From: Tolypeutes matacus
Taxonomy: Eukaryota; Chordata; Mammalia; Cingulata; Chlamyphoridae
Reading direction: 5' to 3'
NCBI GenBank assembly: GCA_026826555.1
Contig: JAKSZT010054396.1
Span: forward strand, 21,858,168 to 21,922,167
Length of the DNA stretch: 64,000 nucleotides
Shown: positions 35,675-47,977 of the stretch, piece by piece
Layout of the letters: each line of letters opens with the position of its first letter
Numbering within the stretch: position 1 is the stretch's first letter
Program-made: the position numbers and the translations under genes
Notes under the pieces: generated by a model
What the model was told of the DNA's origin: nothing
The model's input: only the letters and a program-made list of their open reading frames with translations
The model's database searches: none

Positions 35675-35999
35675 CTAGTTCCGGTTTTTTTTTGTTTGTT
35701 TGTTTTTTAATAGATTCTTTTTTTTTCTTTTCTTTTTAATTTATTTTTTTAAATTTATTTATCCCCCCCTTGCTACTTGTGCTCTGTGTCCATTTTGCTG
35801 TGCGTTTTTCTGTGTCTGCTTGTCTCTCTTTTGTGTGTCATTTTGCTACGCCAGCTCAGTGCACAGCGCGGACCGTCAGCTCACCACGCCACGCGGGCCA
35901 GCTCGCCCTCACCAGGAGGCCCCAGGAATCGAACCCAGGGCCTCCCATATGGTAAATGGGAGCCCAACCACATGAGCCACAGCTGCTTCCCTAGTTCCG
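35675..35999 (-). mobile_element. DAS-type SINE with long 3' region
   Basis: TSD CTAGTTCCG at 35675-35683 and 35991-35999. The body on the minus strand has tRNA-like head GGGAAGCAGCTGTGGCTC and a longer 3' domain than the DAS-III-like copies (GACACACAAAAGAGAGACAAG). Confidence 0.92.
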
Positions 36000-36564
36000 T
36001 TTTTAATCGTACTAAATTCCACATGGAATTATTTTGTGATATGGAAATGCTGATAAGCAGACTCTCACCATTACAGAATTTATATATCAAGGAATTAATA
36101 AATATACCCAATTATATTATCTGAAAATTCTGTACCAATAAAGAGGGTGATTTCTTCCCTGCTTTTACCAAGACATTCTTCCCAAATTATCAACATCACA
36201 TGAATTAGCTACGGTTTTTCATTATTCTAGGAAATCAAAATCAGGGAAATAGTAATAATAGTTGTATAAACAGGATGAGGAAAAAGAAGTGAAGAGACTG
36301 ATTTTTTTTTTTTTTGGTTCCTTTTGTTAATTTACCTAATCCTACCCTTGGAAATAGCCCGGTTTGGGAAAGATGCTGTGACAATTTCCTATAGATGCTT
36401 ACTCTATAAAACCATTTACCCAAATATCACTTCTTGGCTATTATTACTTCTGTTACTACTTTTTGAATGCTGTTGTTCCTGTCATTACTACTGAATAGCA
36501 TAACTCTAATAGTATATTGGAAATTACTGAAAAAGTAGGATTCTACAGATGGAAATTTTCCTTA

Positions 36565-37029
36565 TAGCTTGCTTTTTTTTTTTTTTAAGATTTATTTATT
36601 TGTTTACTTTTTTATCCATTTTAACCCCCTCCTCCCATTTTTGCTGTTTTGTGTCCATTCGCTGGGCAATTCTCTGTGTCTGTCTCCTGCCCTCTCTTCT
36701 CGTCCTTCTCCTCCTGCCTTTCCCGGGATTCGATCCTGAAAACCTCCGATGTGGGAGGGAGGCGTTCTGCCACCTGTGCCACCTCAGTTCCTGTTTTTTC
36801 TGCGCATCTCGTATTGGCTCTCCCTTGTGTCACTCTCTTGTTACGTCATCATCTTGCTGCATGACTCGGTGGGGCCTGGCACGCCTGATCGCAGGGCCTG
36901 GTGGCCCCTGCGCCTTCTTTATTTTTCTTTATTTTACCAGGAGGTCCCGGGGCTCGAACCCAGGTCCCTCCATATGGGAGACAGACACCCAACCATGTAA
37001 GCCACATCTGACCACCTAGCTTGCTTTTT
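36565..37029 (-). mobile_element. dimeric tRNA-derived SINE, complete copy
   Basis: TSD TAGCTTGCTTTTT at 36565-36577 and 37017-37029. The body (36578-37016, minus) has a first module with B-box GGGTTCGAGCCC and a second with GGATCGAATCCC, separated by a GC-rich linker that includes GCAAGATGATGACGTAAC. It serves as the reference for the gapped copy at 919-1506. Confidence 0.93.
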
Positions 37030-37287
37030 AGGAATATATCTTTGGTAATGAAAGCTTAGAGTAAAAGCTTTTTTACTTAGGGAGTAAAAAGTTCTAGTGA
37101 ATGGAATTTAGTTGAGAGAAGCTCCCAGCCCCTTGCAATTTAAACTTTGCTGCCTTAGGTTGTCACAAAAATCAATGATCCATGTTTGTGTTTATTGCAA
37201 ATAGAAGACCAGGATAAGCCTCAACTAAAATACTGTGTACTTGTCTCTTTTGCATACATATGATAAACTTCTGGATAATTGAGTAAT

Positions 37288-37940
37288 TTATGGTGTTATG
37301 GGTTGACTTGTGCCTTAACCTCAAGTACTTCAGAATGTGACTTTATTTGGAAATATGGTCTCTGAAGTTGTAACTAGTTAAGTGAGCCCTAATCTAATAT
37401 GACTAGTATCCTTAAAAGAAGAGGGAGGGAAGCGGCTGTGGCTCAATCAGTAGGGCTCCCGTTTACCATATGGGAGGCCCCGGGTTCGGTTCCCAGGGCC
37501 TCCTGGTGAAGGCAAGCCCGCCCGCATGGCGTGGTTAGCTGACCCAGCGAGCATAAGAAGCAAGAGAGGGATAAATGAATAAATAAATAAAATCTTTAAA
37601 AAAAAAAAAAAAAAGAAGAGGGAAATTTGGACATAGACAGGCTCGAAGAGAGAATGCCATATGACAACAGAGGCAGAGGTTGAATTGGTGCAGTCACAAG
37701 CCAGGGAACACTGGTAAACTACTAGAAGCTAAGAAGAGACAAGGAAGGATTCTGCCCACCAAGTCTCAGAGGGAGAGTGGCCTTGCCAACACTTTATGTT
37801 CTTTTTTTTTATTTTATTTTATTTTTTATTCCCAACACTTTAATTTTGGACTTCTGGCCTCCAGAACTCTAAGAGAACAGATTTCTATTGTTGTAAATCA
37901 ACAAGTTTGTGGTATTGCGTTATGGCAGCCCTAGGAAACT
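37288..37940 (+). mobile_element. MLT1-type MaLR LTR with nested DAS SINE
   Basis: Matches the MLT1 LTR pattern: GAATGTGACTTTATTTGG, CCCTAATCTAATATGACT, later AGAAGAGACAAGGAAGGATT, GGACTTCTGGCCTCCAGAAC and GCAGCCCTAGGAAACTAAT. A DAS SINE lies inside at 37427-37610. Confidence 0.88.
37414..37623 (+). mobile_element. DAS-III-like SINE nested in MLT1
   Basis: Perfect TSD AAAAGAAGAGGGA at 37414-37426 and 37611-37623; body 37427-37610. Confidence 0.95.
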
Positions 37941-39347
37941 AATCCAATTGGGTTCTGATTAATTAATATAGTATGGGATTCATGCACGTCTTCTTTTAAA
38001 TGTTTCTGTATACTCCTATAGTCACCTAGTTTTAATTTTTAAAAATGTGATAACTCTAATCAACTTTTATTACATCTCATGTAAAAGAATCGTGTGTCCT
38101 AAAGAGTGATGAGGCTCATCCCCTGCTTCTAATGATTTCTCTTTCGTTTGTCCTTCAAACAAAAGAAAATAGCAGGCGGACTTCCGGGAAGATGGCCAAC
38201 TAGTAAGACACGGGAATCTCTTCTCCAGAAAAATAGCTAGAGGACAAGCTGAAACAGCCCCGAAAAAGATCTTCTAGGGTTTAGGTCAGCAGGTGAAGGC
38301 TGCACACCACCCAGAGGAGAGAGGGACAGAAGAGGGAAATAGCGACTACAGAACTGTGAGTTGCAAGTAGCAGCTTCTGCTGCTGCCGGCACCCTCCCCC
38401 ACATTCTTCAGAATTCTCGGCCCCTGGGCCTGTGACCACAGACAAAGGGGGCTTCAGGGATCTGCCACTCCCGGAAAGGGGAGAGAGAGGGACACAGCCT
38501 TAGGCTGACTCAGGTTCGGACCTGAAATTTGGGCTGCAGAGCCCCACGGACCCTTCCACAAGGCGGTTTGCCCTGGGAGCCTGGAAAGGACCCTTCCACA
38601 GGGAGGTTTGCCCTGGGAGCCCGGAAAGGACTGGAGAAATCCGATCCTCACAACCTCCCACTCTTCTAGCCTGGACTAATTGTTGAGGACACCACGGGAG
38701 AGGAGAGAGAGAGCCTGGGGCTGACCCTGCTTTGGACTCCCAGGTTTGGTCTGCCCTGTCCCGAGAGCCCTTCCAGGCTGGGTGGGGCTGCGCCATTGTT
38801 TGCCTTGGAGCCTGCAAGCGGCTAAAGATATACAAATCTCCCAATCTCATCCTCTACTAACAGGGACTGATGGTTGAGGATTCAGAAGGGAGTGGAAATA
38901 TTTCCTAGCTGGGAAAAGGGGGGCGCTACGAGAGAAGTCTGGAGAACTGTCTCAGAAAGTTTGAATCACAGGGCTCCTAGCCCCCAAACAGGAAGCTCTA
39001 TCACATTGATCTGGCCTGTGTCACAACAAATACGCTCCGACCAGGCATTGAACTGAGAGCTGTCAATGAGCGCCATCTCCTGGCAGACCAAGGAAGTACA
39101 CATAAGAAAATTAATAAGTAAGAGAGTCCTTTCCTGGCCTCTATAGCCTTCCTGCCCAAGGCCCTAGGAAACGACTCTACAACCAATTACTGGGTCCAGT
39201 GCCCAGTTTTGAGCAACCAGCAGAACAATCCTAACAATCAAGGTTGAGCCAAAAATCAAAGAGCGGTGGTAACTCACAGCCTCCTGCCACTAAATCCCCA
39301 TAAAACAGAAAGAGATAGAGCATCTAAGTAAAATACAAACTAACCAG

Positions 39348-40333
39348 ATGCCTAAGCACCAACAAAAAATTACGGGCCATACTAAGAAAATAGAAGACAT
39401 GGCCCAAGAAAAGGAATACAGCAAAGTCCCAGAAGAGATGCAGAATTTGAGAGAACTAATCAGTGAGATAAGCACACATTTCCAAAATCAAATTAACGAG
39501 ATGAAAGACAATATAGTTAAAGAGATCAATGACATCAAGAAGTAATTGCGCAAACGTAAAGAAGAATTTGAAATCATGAACAGAAAAGTAACGGAGTTCA
39601 TGGGAATGAAAGACACAATAGGTGAAGTAAAAAATACATTTGAAGCATACAAGAGCAGACTCCAAATGATAGAAGAAAGAATAAGTGATACTGAAGACAA
39701 AGCAGCTAAAATTGAAGAGAGAAAAGAACAGAGAGAAAAGAATGGAAAAAATTGAGCAGGGGCTCAGAGAGTTGAATGACAACACAAAACGCAAGAATAC
39801 ATGTCATTGGAGTTCCAGAAGGAGAAGAGAAAGGAAAAGGGGCACAAAGAGTATTTGAGGAAATAATAGCTGAAAATTTCCCAACTCTCACGAAAGAAAT
39901 GAACTTTCATGTCCAAGAAGCACACCGTACCCCAATAAGAATAAATCCAAATAGACCTACGCCAAGACACATATTATTCAGAATGTCAAATGTAAAAGAT
40001 AAAGAGAAAATGCTCAAAGCAGCAAGAGAGAAGCAAACGATCACGTACAAAGAATGTCCAGTAAGACTTTGTGCAGATTTCTCTTCAGAAACCATGGAGG
40101 TGAGAAGACAGTGGTATGATACAATTAGGAAACTGAAAGAGAAAAATTGCCAGCCGAGAATTCTTTACCCAGCAAAACTGTCCTTCAAATATGAAGGTGA
40201 ATATAAAGTATTCACAAACAAACAGAAACTAAGAGAGTTTGCAAAAAAGAATCCACCTTTGCAGGAAATATTAAAGGAAGCCTTAGAACCTGAAAGAAAA
40301 AGACAGGAGAGAGAGGCTTGGAGGAGAGTCTAG
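39348..40333 (+). pseudogene. L1-A ORF1 (nucleic-acid chaperone), disrupted
   Basis: Starts at 39348 with MPKHQQKITGHTKKIED. An in-frame stop lies at 39543-39545. The frame continues to 39755, where a frameshift breaks it, and a second shift before 39800 brings the C-terminal half into another frame. That half runs from near 39776 to 40333 and holds the RRM-like and C-terminal domain motifs (RIHVIGVPEGEEKGKG, ILFRMSNVKDKEKMLKAA). The N-terminal half is a coiled-coil (EERISDTEDKAAKIEE). ORF1p trimerises and coats L1 RNA; with one stop and two shifts this copy should not supply it. Confidence 0.93.
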
Positions 40334-40414
40334 AAGAAAGAAAAGCAGAAAGGATAACCAAAAGAGTAAAAAGAAAGACAAAAATAAGATGACATATGAA
40401 AACTAAAGAATAAA

Positions 40415-43400
40415 ATGGAGGAAATAAATAGTGCGTTTTCAGTAATATCATTGAATGTGAATGGATTAAATTCCCCAATCAAAAGATACAGGCTGACAGA
40501 ATGGATAAAAATACATGAGCCATCCATATGCTGCTTACAAGAAACTCATCTCAGATACAAGGATACAAGCCGGCTAAAATTAAAAGGTTGGAAAAAGATA
40601 CTCCATGCGAATAGTAAATAGAAAAGAGCAGGGGTAGCTATACTAATATCAGACAAAACAGACTTCAAATGCAAAAAAGTGATAAGAGATGTGGAAGGCC
40701 ATTATATATTAATAAAAGGGACGATCCTCCAGGAAGATATAACAGTCATAAATATCTACGCACCTAACCAGGGTGCCCCAAAATATATGAGACAAACTCT
40801 GGCAAAACTGAAGGGAGAAATAGACATTTCTACAATAATCGTCGGGGACTTCAACACCCCTCTCACATCATTAGATAGAACAACTAGACAGAAGATCAAC
40901 AAGGAAACAGAGAACTTGAACAATATGATAAACAAGTTAGACCTAACAGATATATACAGAACAATGCATCCAAACTCAGCGGATTATACATTCTTCTCAA
41001 GTGCCCATGGATCTTTCTCCAGGATAGACCACATGTTAGGTCACAATACAGCTCTCAATAAATATAAAAAGATTGAAATTATACAAAGCACCTTCTCAGA
41101 TCATAATGGACTGAAACTAGAAATCAATAACAGACAGGAAAAAAGGAAATTTGCAAATGTGTGGAGACTGAACAACACACTCCTAAATATTCAGTGGGTC
41201 AAAGAAGAAATTGCAAGTGATATCAGTAAATATATTGAGACAAATGAAAATGAGAACACAATATATCAAAACTTATGGGATACAGCGAAGGCAGTCTTGA
41301 GAGGGAAATTTATAGCCCTAAATGCCTATATTAAGAAACAAGAAAGAGCTAAACTCAAAGATTTAACTGAACAACTTGAGAAACTAGAGAAAGAACAGCA
41401 AACCAATCCCAAAGCAAAAAGAAGGAAAGAAATAATAAAGATCAGAGCAGAAATAAATGAAAATGAGAACAGAAAAGCAATAGAGAAAATCAACAAAACC
41501 AAAAGCTGGTTCTTTGAGAAGATCAATAAAATTGACAAACCCCTCGCTAGACTAACAAAGAAAAAAAGAGAGAAGATGCAAATAAATACAATCAGAAACA
41601 AAAGGGGGGAAATTACAAATGACCTCACAGAAATAAAAAGAATCATAAGAGGATATTATGAGAAACTATATGCCAACAAACTAGACAACCTGGATGAAAT
41701 GGACAAATTTCTAGAAACTCATAACCAACCTACACTGACACAACAAGAAATACAAGAACTTAACAAACCAATCACAATTAAGGAGATTGAATCTGTCATC
41801 AAAAATCTCCCAGCAAAGAAAAGTCCAGGACCAGATGGCTTCACAGGTGAGTTCTACCAACCATTTCTAAAAGAATTAACACCAATCCTGTTTAAACTCT
41901 TCCAAAAAATTGAAGAGGACGGAAAATTACTCAACACATTTTATGAAGCCAACATCACCCTAATACCAAAGCCAGATAAAGATTCCACAAGAAAAGAAAA
42001 TTACAGACCAATCTCTCTCATGAACATAGATGCAAAAATTCTCAACAAAATACTTGCAAATCGAATCCAACAGCATATCAAAAGACTTATACATCATGAC
42101 CAAGTGGGATTTATTCCTGGTATGCAAGGCTGGTTCAACATAAGAAAATCAATCAATGTAATACACCACATTAACAAGTTGAAGGAAAAAAACCACATGA
42201 TCATCTCAATAGATGCAGAAAAGGCATTCAACAAAATCCAACATCCTTTTTTGATAAAAATACTTCAAAAGATAGGAATAAAAGGAAAATTCCTCAATAT
42301 GATAAAAGGCATATATAAAAAACCCACAGCCAACATCATACTCAATGGGGAAAGGTTGAAAGCTTTCCCCCTAAGATCAGGAACAAGACAAGGATGCCCA
42401 CTATCACCATTTTTATTCAACATTGTACTAGAAGTTCTAGCTAGGGCAATTAGGCCAGACAAAAAAATTAAAGGCATCCAAATAGGAAAAGAGGAAGTAA
42501 AACTCTCACTGTTTGCGGATGACATGATCCTGTATTTAGAAAATCCTGAAGTATCCACAACAAAGCTACCTGAACTAATAAATGAGTTCAGCAAAGTGGC
42601 AGGATATAAGATCAACACGCAAAAAATCAGTAATGTTTTTGTACACTAGTACTGAACAATCTGAGGAGGAAATCAGGAGGAAAATTCCATTTTCAATAGC
42701 AACAAAAAGACTCAAATACCTAGGAGTTAATTTAACCAAGGAAGTACAGGACCTATATGCAGAAAACTACAAAACAATGCTAAAAGAAATTAAAAAAGAC
42801 CTAAACAAATGGAAAGACATTCCGTGTTCATGGATTGGAAGAATAAATATCGTGAAGATGTCAATCTTGCCCAAACTGATTTATAGATTCAATGCAATAC
42901 CAATCAAAATTCCAACAGCTTACTTTACAGAATTAGAGAAGGCAATTACCAAATTCATCTGGAAGGGTGAGTGTACCCGAATAGCCAAAAGTATTCTAAA
43001 AAAGAAGAGCAATGTGGGAGGAATTTCACTGCCTGACCTTGAAACATATTACAAAGCTACAGTGGTTAAAACAGCATGGTACTGGCATAAAGATAGACAT
43101 ATCGATCAGTGGAATAGAATTGAGAATCCAGAAATAAACCCTCACCTATACAGTCAACTGGTTTTTGACAAACCTACCAAGCCCACGCTGATGGGAAAAA
43201 ACAGTCTCTTCAACAAATGGTGTTGGGAGAACTGGATATCTATAACCAAAAGAATGAAAGAGGACCCCTATCTCACCCCCTATACAAGAATCAACTCAAA
43301 ATGGATCAAAGATCTAAATATAAAAGCCAGGACCATAAAACTACTAGAAGAAAATGTAGGGAAACATCTTCAAGACCTTGTAGTAGGTGGTGGTTTCTTG

Positions 43401-44234
43401 GACTTCACATCCAAAGCACGTGCAACAAAAGAAAAAGTAGATAAATGGGACCTCCTCAAAATTAAACACTTTTGCACCTCACAGGACTTTGTCAGAAGGG
43501 TGAAAAGGCAGCCGACTCAATGGGAAAAAATATTTGGAAATCACATATCTGATAAGGGTTTAATATCCAGGATATATAAAGAGATGTTACAGCTCAACAA
43601 TAAAAAGACAAATGACCCAATTAAAAAATGGGCCAAAGACTTGAATAGACATTTCTCCGAAGAAGAAATACAAATGGCAAAAAATCACATGAAGAAATGC
43701 TCAACATCACTCATGATTAGGGAAATGCAAATCAAAACTACAATGAGATATCATTTCACACCTATCAGAATGGCCACTATTAAAAAGACAGAGAACTACA
43801 AGTGTTGGAGAGGATGTGGAGAGATAGGAACACTTCTTCACTGTTGGTGCGAATGCAGGATGGTACAACCACTATGGAGGACTGTTTGGCAGTTCCTAAA
43901 GAAGTTGAATATAGACTTGCCACGTGACCCTGCAATACCACTACTGGGTATATACCCAGAAGAACTGAGAGCAGTGACACGAACAGACATCTGCACACCG
44001 ATGTTCATAGCCACATTATTCATCATTGCCAAAAGTTGGAAACAACCCAGGTGTCCATCAACAGATGAATGGATAAACAAACTGTGGTCTATTCACACGA
44101 TGGAATATTATGCAGCAGTAAGAAGAAATGAAGTCATAAAGCATATGGCAACATGGATGAATCTGGAGGACATTATGTTGAGTGAAGCAAGCCAGACACA
44201 AAAGGACAAATACTGTGTGAATGTATTACTATGA
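40415..44234 (+). pseudogene. L1-A ORF2 (endonuclease/reverse transcriptase), two lesions
   Basis: About 1273 codons from MEEINSAFSVISLNV, a normal length for mammalian L1 ORF2. An in-frame TAG lies at 40619-40621 and a one-base A insertion near 42625 shifts the frame. Otherwise domains are intact. The AP-like endonuclease motifs are [30 protein letters not shown] and SDHNGL. The RT catalytic FADD motif is at 42512-42523. A C-terminal Cys-rich region [18 protein letters not shown] starts at 43803. ORF2p nicks target DNA and copies L1 RNA in place (target-primed reverse transcription). As assembled this copy is inactive, though only two small lesions separate it from an open frame. Confidence 0.95.
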
Positions 44235-44440
44235 ACCAAATATATTGTGTAATATATTGTTTGACTCACACACACAAGAAAACAAAAAAACAAACAAAAA
44301 ACAAAACAACAAAAAAATTTACATGTATCCATTACATTTAATTGAGAAATGTATATATTTATTCATCTGTGTTTATTTTTTAGTTTTTTATTGCTTATGT
44401 TTTCAATTATTAAATGTACAAAATAAAGTTAAAAAAAAAA

Positions 44441-45117
44441 AAAAGAGAATAGCAGGCTTAGAATTTAAATGTGTACTTATGAAAAAATGAAGTGGATGAG
44501 GAGAAAGGTATTATGGCTCTTCACAGCATTCTGGTTTCAAATCTTCTTTTCCCATCACTGACTGGAACACAATAAAAAAATATGAAACTGCTTCTTTGCT
44601 GATTAATTTAGGGCTTTCAATTAGGCAAGCACTAGGAAAACTGATGAGAGGTATACTATGACACAGAATGTGGGTTTAATATATTATATTGTACTGAAAT
44701 GTAAGATAGACCTTTACTACAATAGAACATATGGGTGCCATAATACTCATCTCAGTCAGCTAAGGTCTTCAGAATGAATTAAAAAGTTCACTTAGTACTC
44801 CCAAATAGTAAGATCCTTTTTTTTTTTTTTAATTAAAAAAAAAAGAGTATCAATAAACCCTGGGTAAATGACCAAACTAAGGCGAGTAAGTCATTCTGAA
44901 GACTTTCATTTAGAATCCAGGCATGATTATACAAGTGAGATGAAAACTCTAGGAAAAACCTTTTTTTGTTACCTTTATGAATGACTACTTCTTTTAAATC
45001 CCACAAGTAGCATCAGTTGTATTTTTTAGAAGCACCACTTCAGAAGTTTAAAATACATTAAATTACAAGACATTTTTCCAAGAATAAAAGAGTCAGGTAA
45101 TAGCAACACTCACCTAC
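44441..45117. other. MINDY2 intron, no feature seen
   Basis: AT-rich intronic sequence with a T12/A10 near-palindrome at 44818-44844. No gene or repeat family assigned. Confidence 0.6.
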
Positions 45118-45220
45118 CTTCACTAACCAGTTCACTACTGTCTGACTGCTTACAGGAGATGATTTTCTCCACCAGTTGGTTATAGCTGCAGTTACCAACA
45201 GCTTTTACGATGTCATCAAT
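45118..45220 (-). CDS. MINDY2: MINDY2 internal coding exon (first of five in window)
   Basis: This exon encodes 34 residues plus one base, beginning IDDIVKAVGN and ending SSELVSE. I recognise it as part of the MINDY (FAM63) catalytic domain, a cysteine-protease fold that trims K48-linked polyubiquitin in the cytosol. The acceptor AG lies at 45221-45222 and the donor GT at 45116-45117 (GAAG|GTAGGT). The frame ends in phase 1 and is completed by the next exon (G|GC gives Gly), which continues the family sequence EGFVAEQF. A second GT four bases further into the intron (GTAG|GTGAGT) is another good donor match but would break the frame. The exon sits between L1-A (ends 44440) and L1-B (starts about 45767) and is free of repeats. 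The upstream exons with the N-terminus and the catalytic Cys are outside the window. Assignment rests on recalled family similarity, splice signals and phase continuity. Confidence 0.93.
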
Positions 45221-46948
45221 CTAGAAAACAAATGACTGACTAATTAATCATGATAAGATTAAAAGCAATAACAAAAGAAGCCCATTTTACTCTTTAGGAT
45301 TTTACTCTAATACAGTACAAAATATAAAAGTATCAATTATGAAAAAGAAAACCAGCATTAAAATCAACACACAATTTCCAATTTTGTTTATATCTAACTA
45401 CAATGCATAACCAAAAACACTGCTTAGTTATATTTCAATTATGCAAAAAAGGATGAAATGGTATTGCTACATAACTTTATTTCTCAATAAGATTATAAAG
45501 ATGTATTTAAGTAACTACAATAAAATGTAACCTAATTCAAGAGGAAAAATAAGAATATCTTATTATCTTTTACTCAAAAACAAATGTTTCACATTTAAAG
45601 CAACAAATCTAAAGATGTTAATTTATAAGATTAACTGAATATTTCCAATTTATTTAGTTCCTAGCAAAGTATAATGGCTTTGCATCATGATTCTTACTTA
45701 TCTTTATCTTTGGAGGTATAGAATTAAAATAAATTCAAACTTTTAAACTATAGGAAAATAAGCTTTTTTGGAGGAAATTCCAGGGAAGATGGACTCAGTC
45801 CTTCCACCAAAACAACTATTAATCAGGCAGGAATTGTCTGAGACAACTGTTTTGAAACTCCAGAAGCCAGAAGAACACTGTATAGCATCTAGGGAAGAGC
45901 AGGAAGAAGAGGCTGATAAATTACAATAAAGAACTATAAATTATTCTCTCCATGTGGTGACTTACTGGTGCCCATCCCCCATTCTCACAGCAGACCGCTG
46001 TGGGGTCCAGTCCCTGGCTAACAGCTGGTGACAGCAAGGGGCATAAAAATCCACTTCCCAAAGAACAGGGGTGGACATGTCCAATCACTGATCATGGCTT
46101 TTGATTAGCAAGTTTAGAACACGGGGCCCCAGCTCTGAGGAGAGCTATTATTTTAACCCATCCTGGACAAAGGTGATGGGAGCCATGTTTCAGTACTCCC
46201 CAGATGGAGGAAAAGGCTATGGAGATTAAAAGACACAGTGCTTCCTCCTCAGGGCTTTAGGGGACAGTTAGCTAAAGGGCTATAATTGCTGGGAAGGTCA
46301 AGAAAGCTCAGATATGGGAACCTGTGGAAGAAGTTCCTGGTGTCCTTTCTGATCCCCTCCCCAGGGCATGTTGGAGCCAGTCTGTGACCCCTTCATGGGT
46401 CCCTGGCCCTATTTTGACTGGAAGAGACCAAATTGGGAAACTCCTCTCTGGTGTGACCCTCCTCCCAGAACTTGCCCTCCAGGCAAAAGCAGCATGAGAA
46501 AACAAAAGGAGTGTAAAAAACTATAGAGGTGGATAGTATGGGACATAGGCTTTCTGGCTTCAAATACCTGGGAGAGAGAGAGATCTGTCTCCTGGGAAAT
46601 AGAGGGGACAGCCAAACTCCTGTAAACAGGGGAACTCCAAAACAACTAACAAGCAAAAGCATAGAACAAGAAAGGCCCAGAAAGATAGGGAAAACCCTGC
46701 ATACTATAACTGCCTTGCACAGACCTTCCTAATGGCAGGGCTGAAGCTCAAGAAAATCTCTCCCTTCAACACTAGCTAGTTACAAAATCAAGAATCAGAC
46801 ATCGCGGGGAGTAACAAAAGCATAGAAGACAAACAAAGAAATAGGAAATCATGGCCCATTCAAAAGAAGAGGAAAAACATACAGAAAACACCAATGAACA
46901 TGACAAGAATGTGGACATACCAAACAAACCTTTTTTAAAAATGATCTT

Positions 46949-47448
46949 AAAAGTGCTCAAGAAGTACTGTTTTAAGCTTAATTCTCTGTACCTTTATTTG
47001 GTATCATTTTCAGTGTATGTGTGTTTGTGTGTATGTGGTTAAACATCGTTAATAAATGATAAAAGGCTTTTGCTATCCCCTTAATGTCCAGATTATGTAG
47101 ATAACCTTGAACTATTTTAAGTAATTAAATTTGTATTGAAAAAAGTATAGCAGTCATGGTTTGGAACCCCAATTGGAAAATTTAAAAAAACAACAACACT
47201 TATTTCAAATAAAATTGCTTTATAAGGCTTAAAAAAAAAAAAGTGGGAAGCGGCTGTGGCTCAATCAGTAGGGCTCCCGTTTACCATATGGGAGGTCCCG
47301 GGTTCGGTTCCCGGGGCCTCCTGGTGAAGGCAAGCCCGCCCGCATGGCGTGGTTAGCTGACCCAGCGAGCACAAGCAGCAAGGGGGGGGGGATAAATGAA
47401 TAAATAAATAAAATCTTAAAAAAAAAAAAAAAAAAAGTGCTCAAGAAG
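46949..47448 (+). pseudogene. 3'UTR-type retrocopy of an unknown transcript, with nested SINE
   Basis: Perfect 16-bp TSD AAAAGTGCTCAAGAAG at 46949-46964 and 47433-47448 inside L1-B ORF1. The insert begins with about 265 bp ending CAAATAAAATTGCTTTATAAGGCTT (AATAAA about 47211) plus an A-run (47231-47242). A DAS-III SINE then entered at the A-run/GTG junction (47246-47432). No ORF; the source looks like a 5'-truncated mRNA 3'UTR. Parent not recognised. Confidence 0.85.
47243..47432 (+). mobile_element. DAS-III-like SINE nested in the retrocopy tail
   Basis: Starts GTGGGAAGCGGCTGTGGCTC and ends in an A-run. Its own TSD appears to be A(n)GTG, so it inserted exactly at the retrocopy tail/TSD boundary. 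Confidence 0.93.
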
Positions 47449-47683
47449 ATGAAGGTACAGAGAAAGAACTAAAGGCTATCAGGAAAACAATGAATGAACA
47501 ATATGAGAGTCTAAGTAAAGAGACAAAAACTTTATAAAGGAACCAAACAGAACTATAGAGTAGAAGAACACAATAAGTGAAATGAAAAATACCCAGAAGG
47601 ATTTCAAGAACAGAATGAAACTGGCAGAAGAAAGAATCAGAGACACTTGAAATGAGTCAGGCTGAGTAAAATAAAAAAGAAAT

Positions 47684-47977
47684 GGGGAGTGGATGTGGTG
47701 CAAGAAGTTGGGCACCTGCCTCCCACGGGAGGTCCTGGGATCGGTTCCCAGTACCTCCTAAAGAAGAAGAGCAGATGCAGTGAGCTGATGCAATGAGCTG
47801 AGGCAATGAGCAGGGAGCAGATGTAGCTCAAGTGGTTGGGCACCTTCCTCCCACATGGGAGGTCCCAGGTTCAGTTCCTGGTGCTTCTTAAAGAAGACAA
47901 GATACAATGAGCAGACACAACGAGCAGACAATGAACAGACAGGTGAGAGAGGCATGGGGGGCGGGGGAAGAAATACT
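47684..47977 (+). mobile_element. dimeric DAS-type SINE in L1-B
   Basis: Two modules (GGGAGTGGATGTGGTGC and GGGAGCAGATGTAGCTC) with a TGAGCTGATGCAATGAGC linker. TSD imprecise (AAAAAAGAAA). Confidence 0.85.

Larger units (their letters stand above)
38161..44457 (+). mobile_element. full-length L1 (L1-A) with TSDs
   Basis: TSD AAAAGAAAATAGCAGGC (38161-38177) and AAAAGAGAATAGCAGGC (44441-44457), one mismatch in 17. The element runs 38178-44440: a 5'UTR of about 1.17 kb with an AAGATGGCC YY1-like site at its start, a broken ORF1, ORF2, a 3'UTR of about 200 bp with AATAAA, and an A-tail. It is antisense to MINDY2 inside an intron. The TSD identity and small number of lesions indicate a recent insertion. 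Confidence 0.97.

Noticed and set aside
40679..44234. Two long open frames that look like host genes
   Set aside because: They are L1-A ORF2 (endonuclease, FADD reverse-transcriptase motif, Cys-rich tail), part of a mobile element with TSDs.
45113..45117. Alternative donor GTGAGT four bases into the intron after the 45118 exon
   Set aside because: Using it would shift the frame relative to the next exon, whereas GAAG|GTAGGT gives the conserved EGFVAEQF junction.
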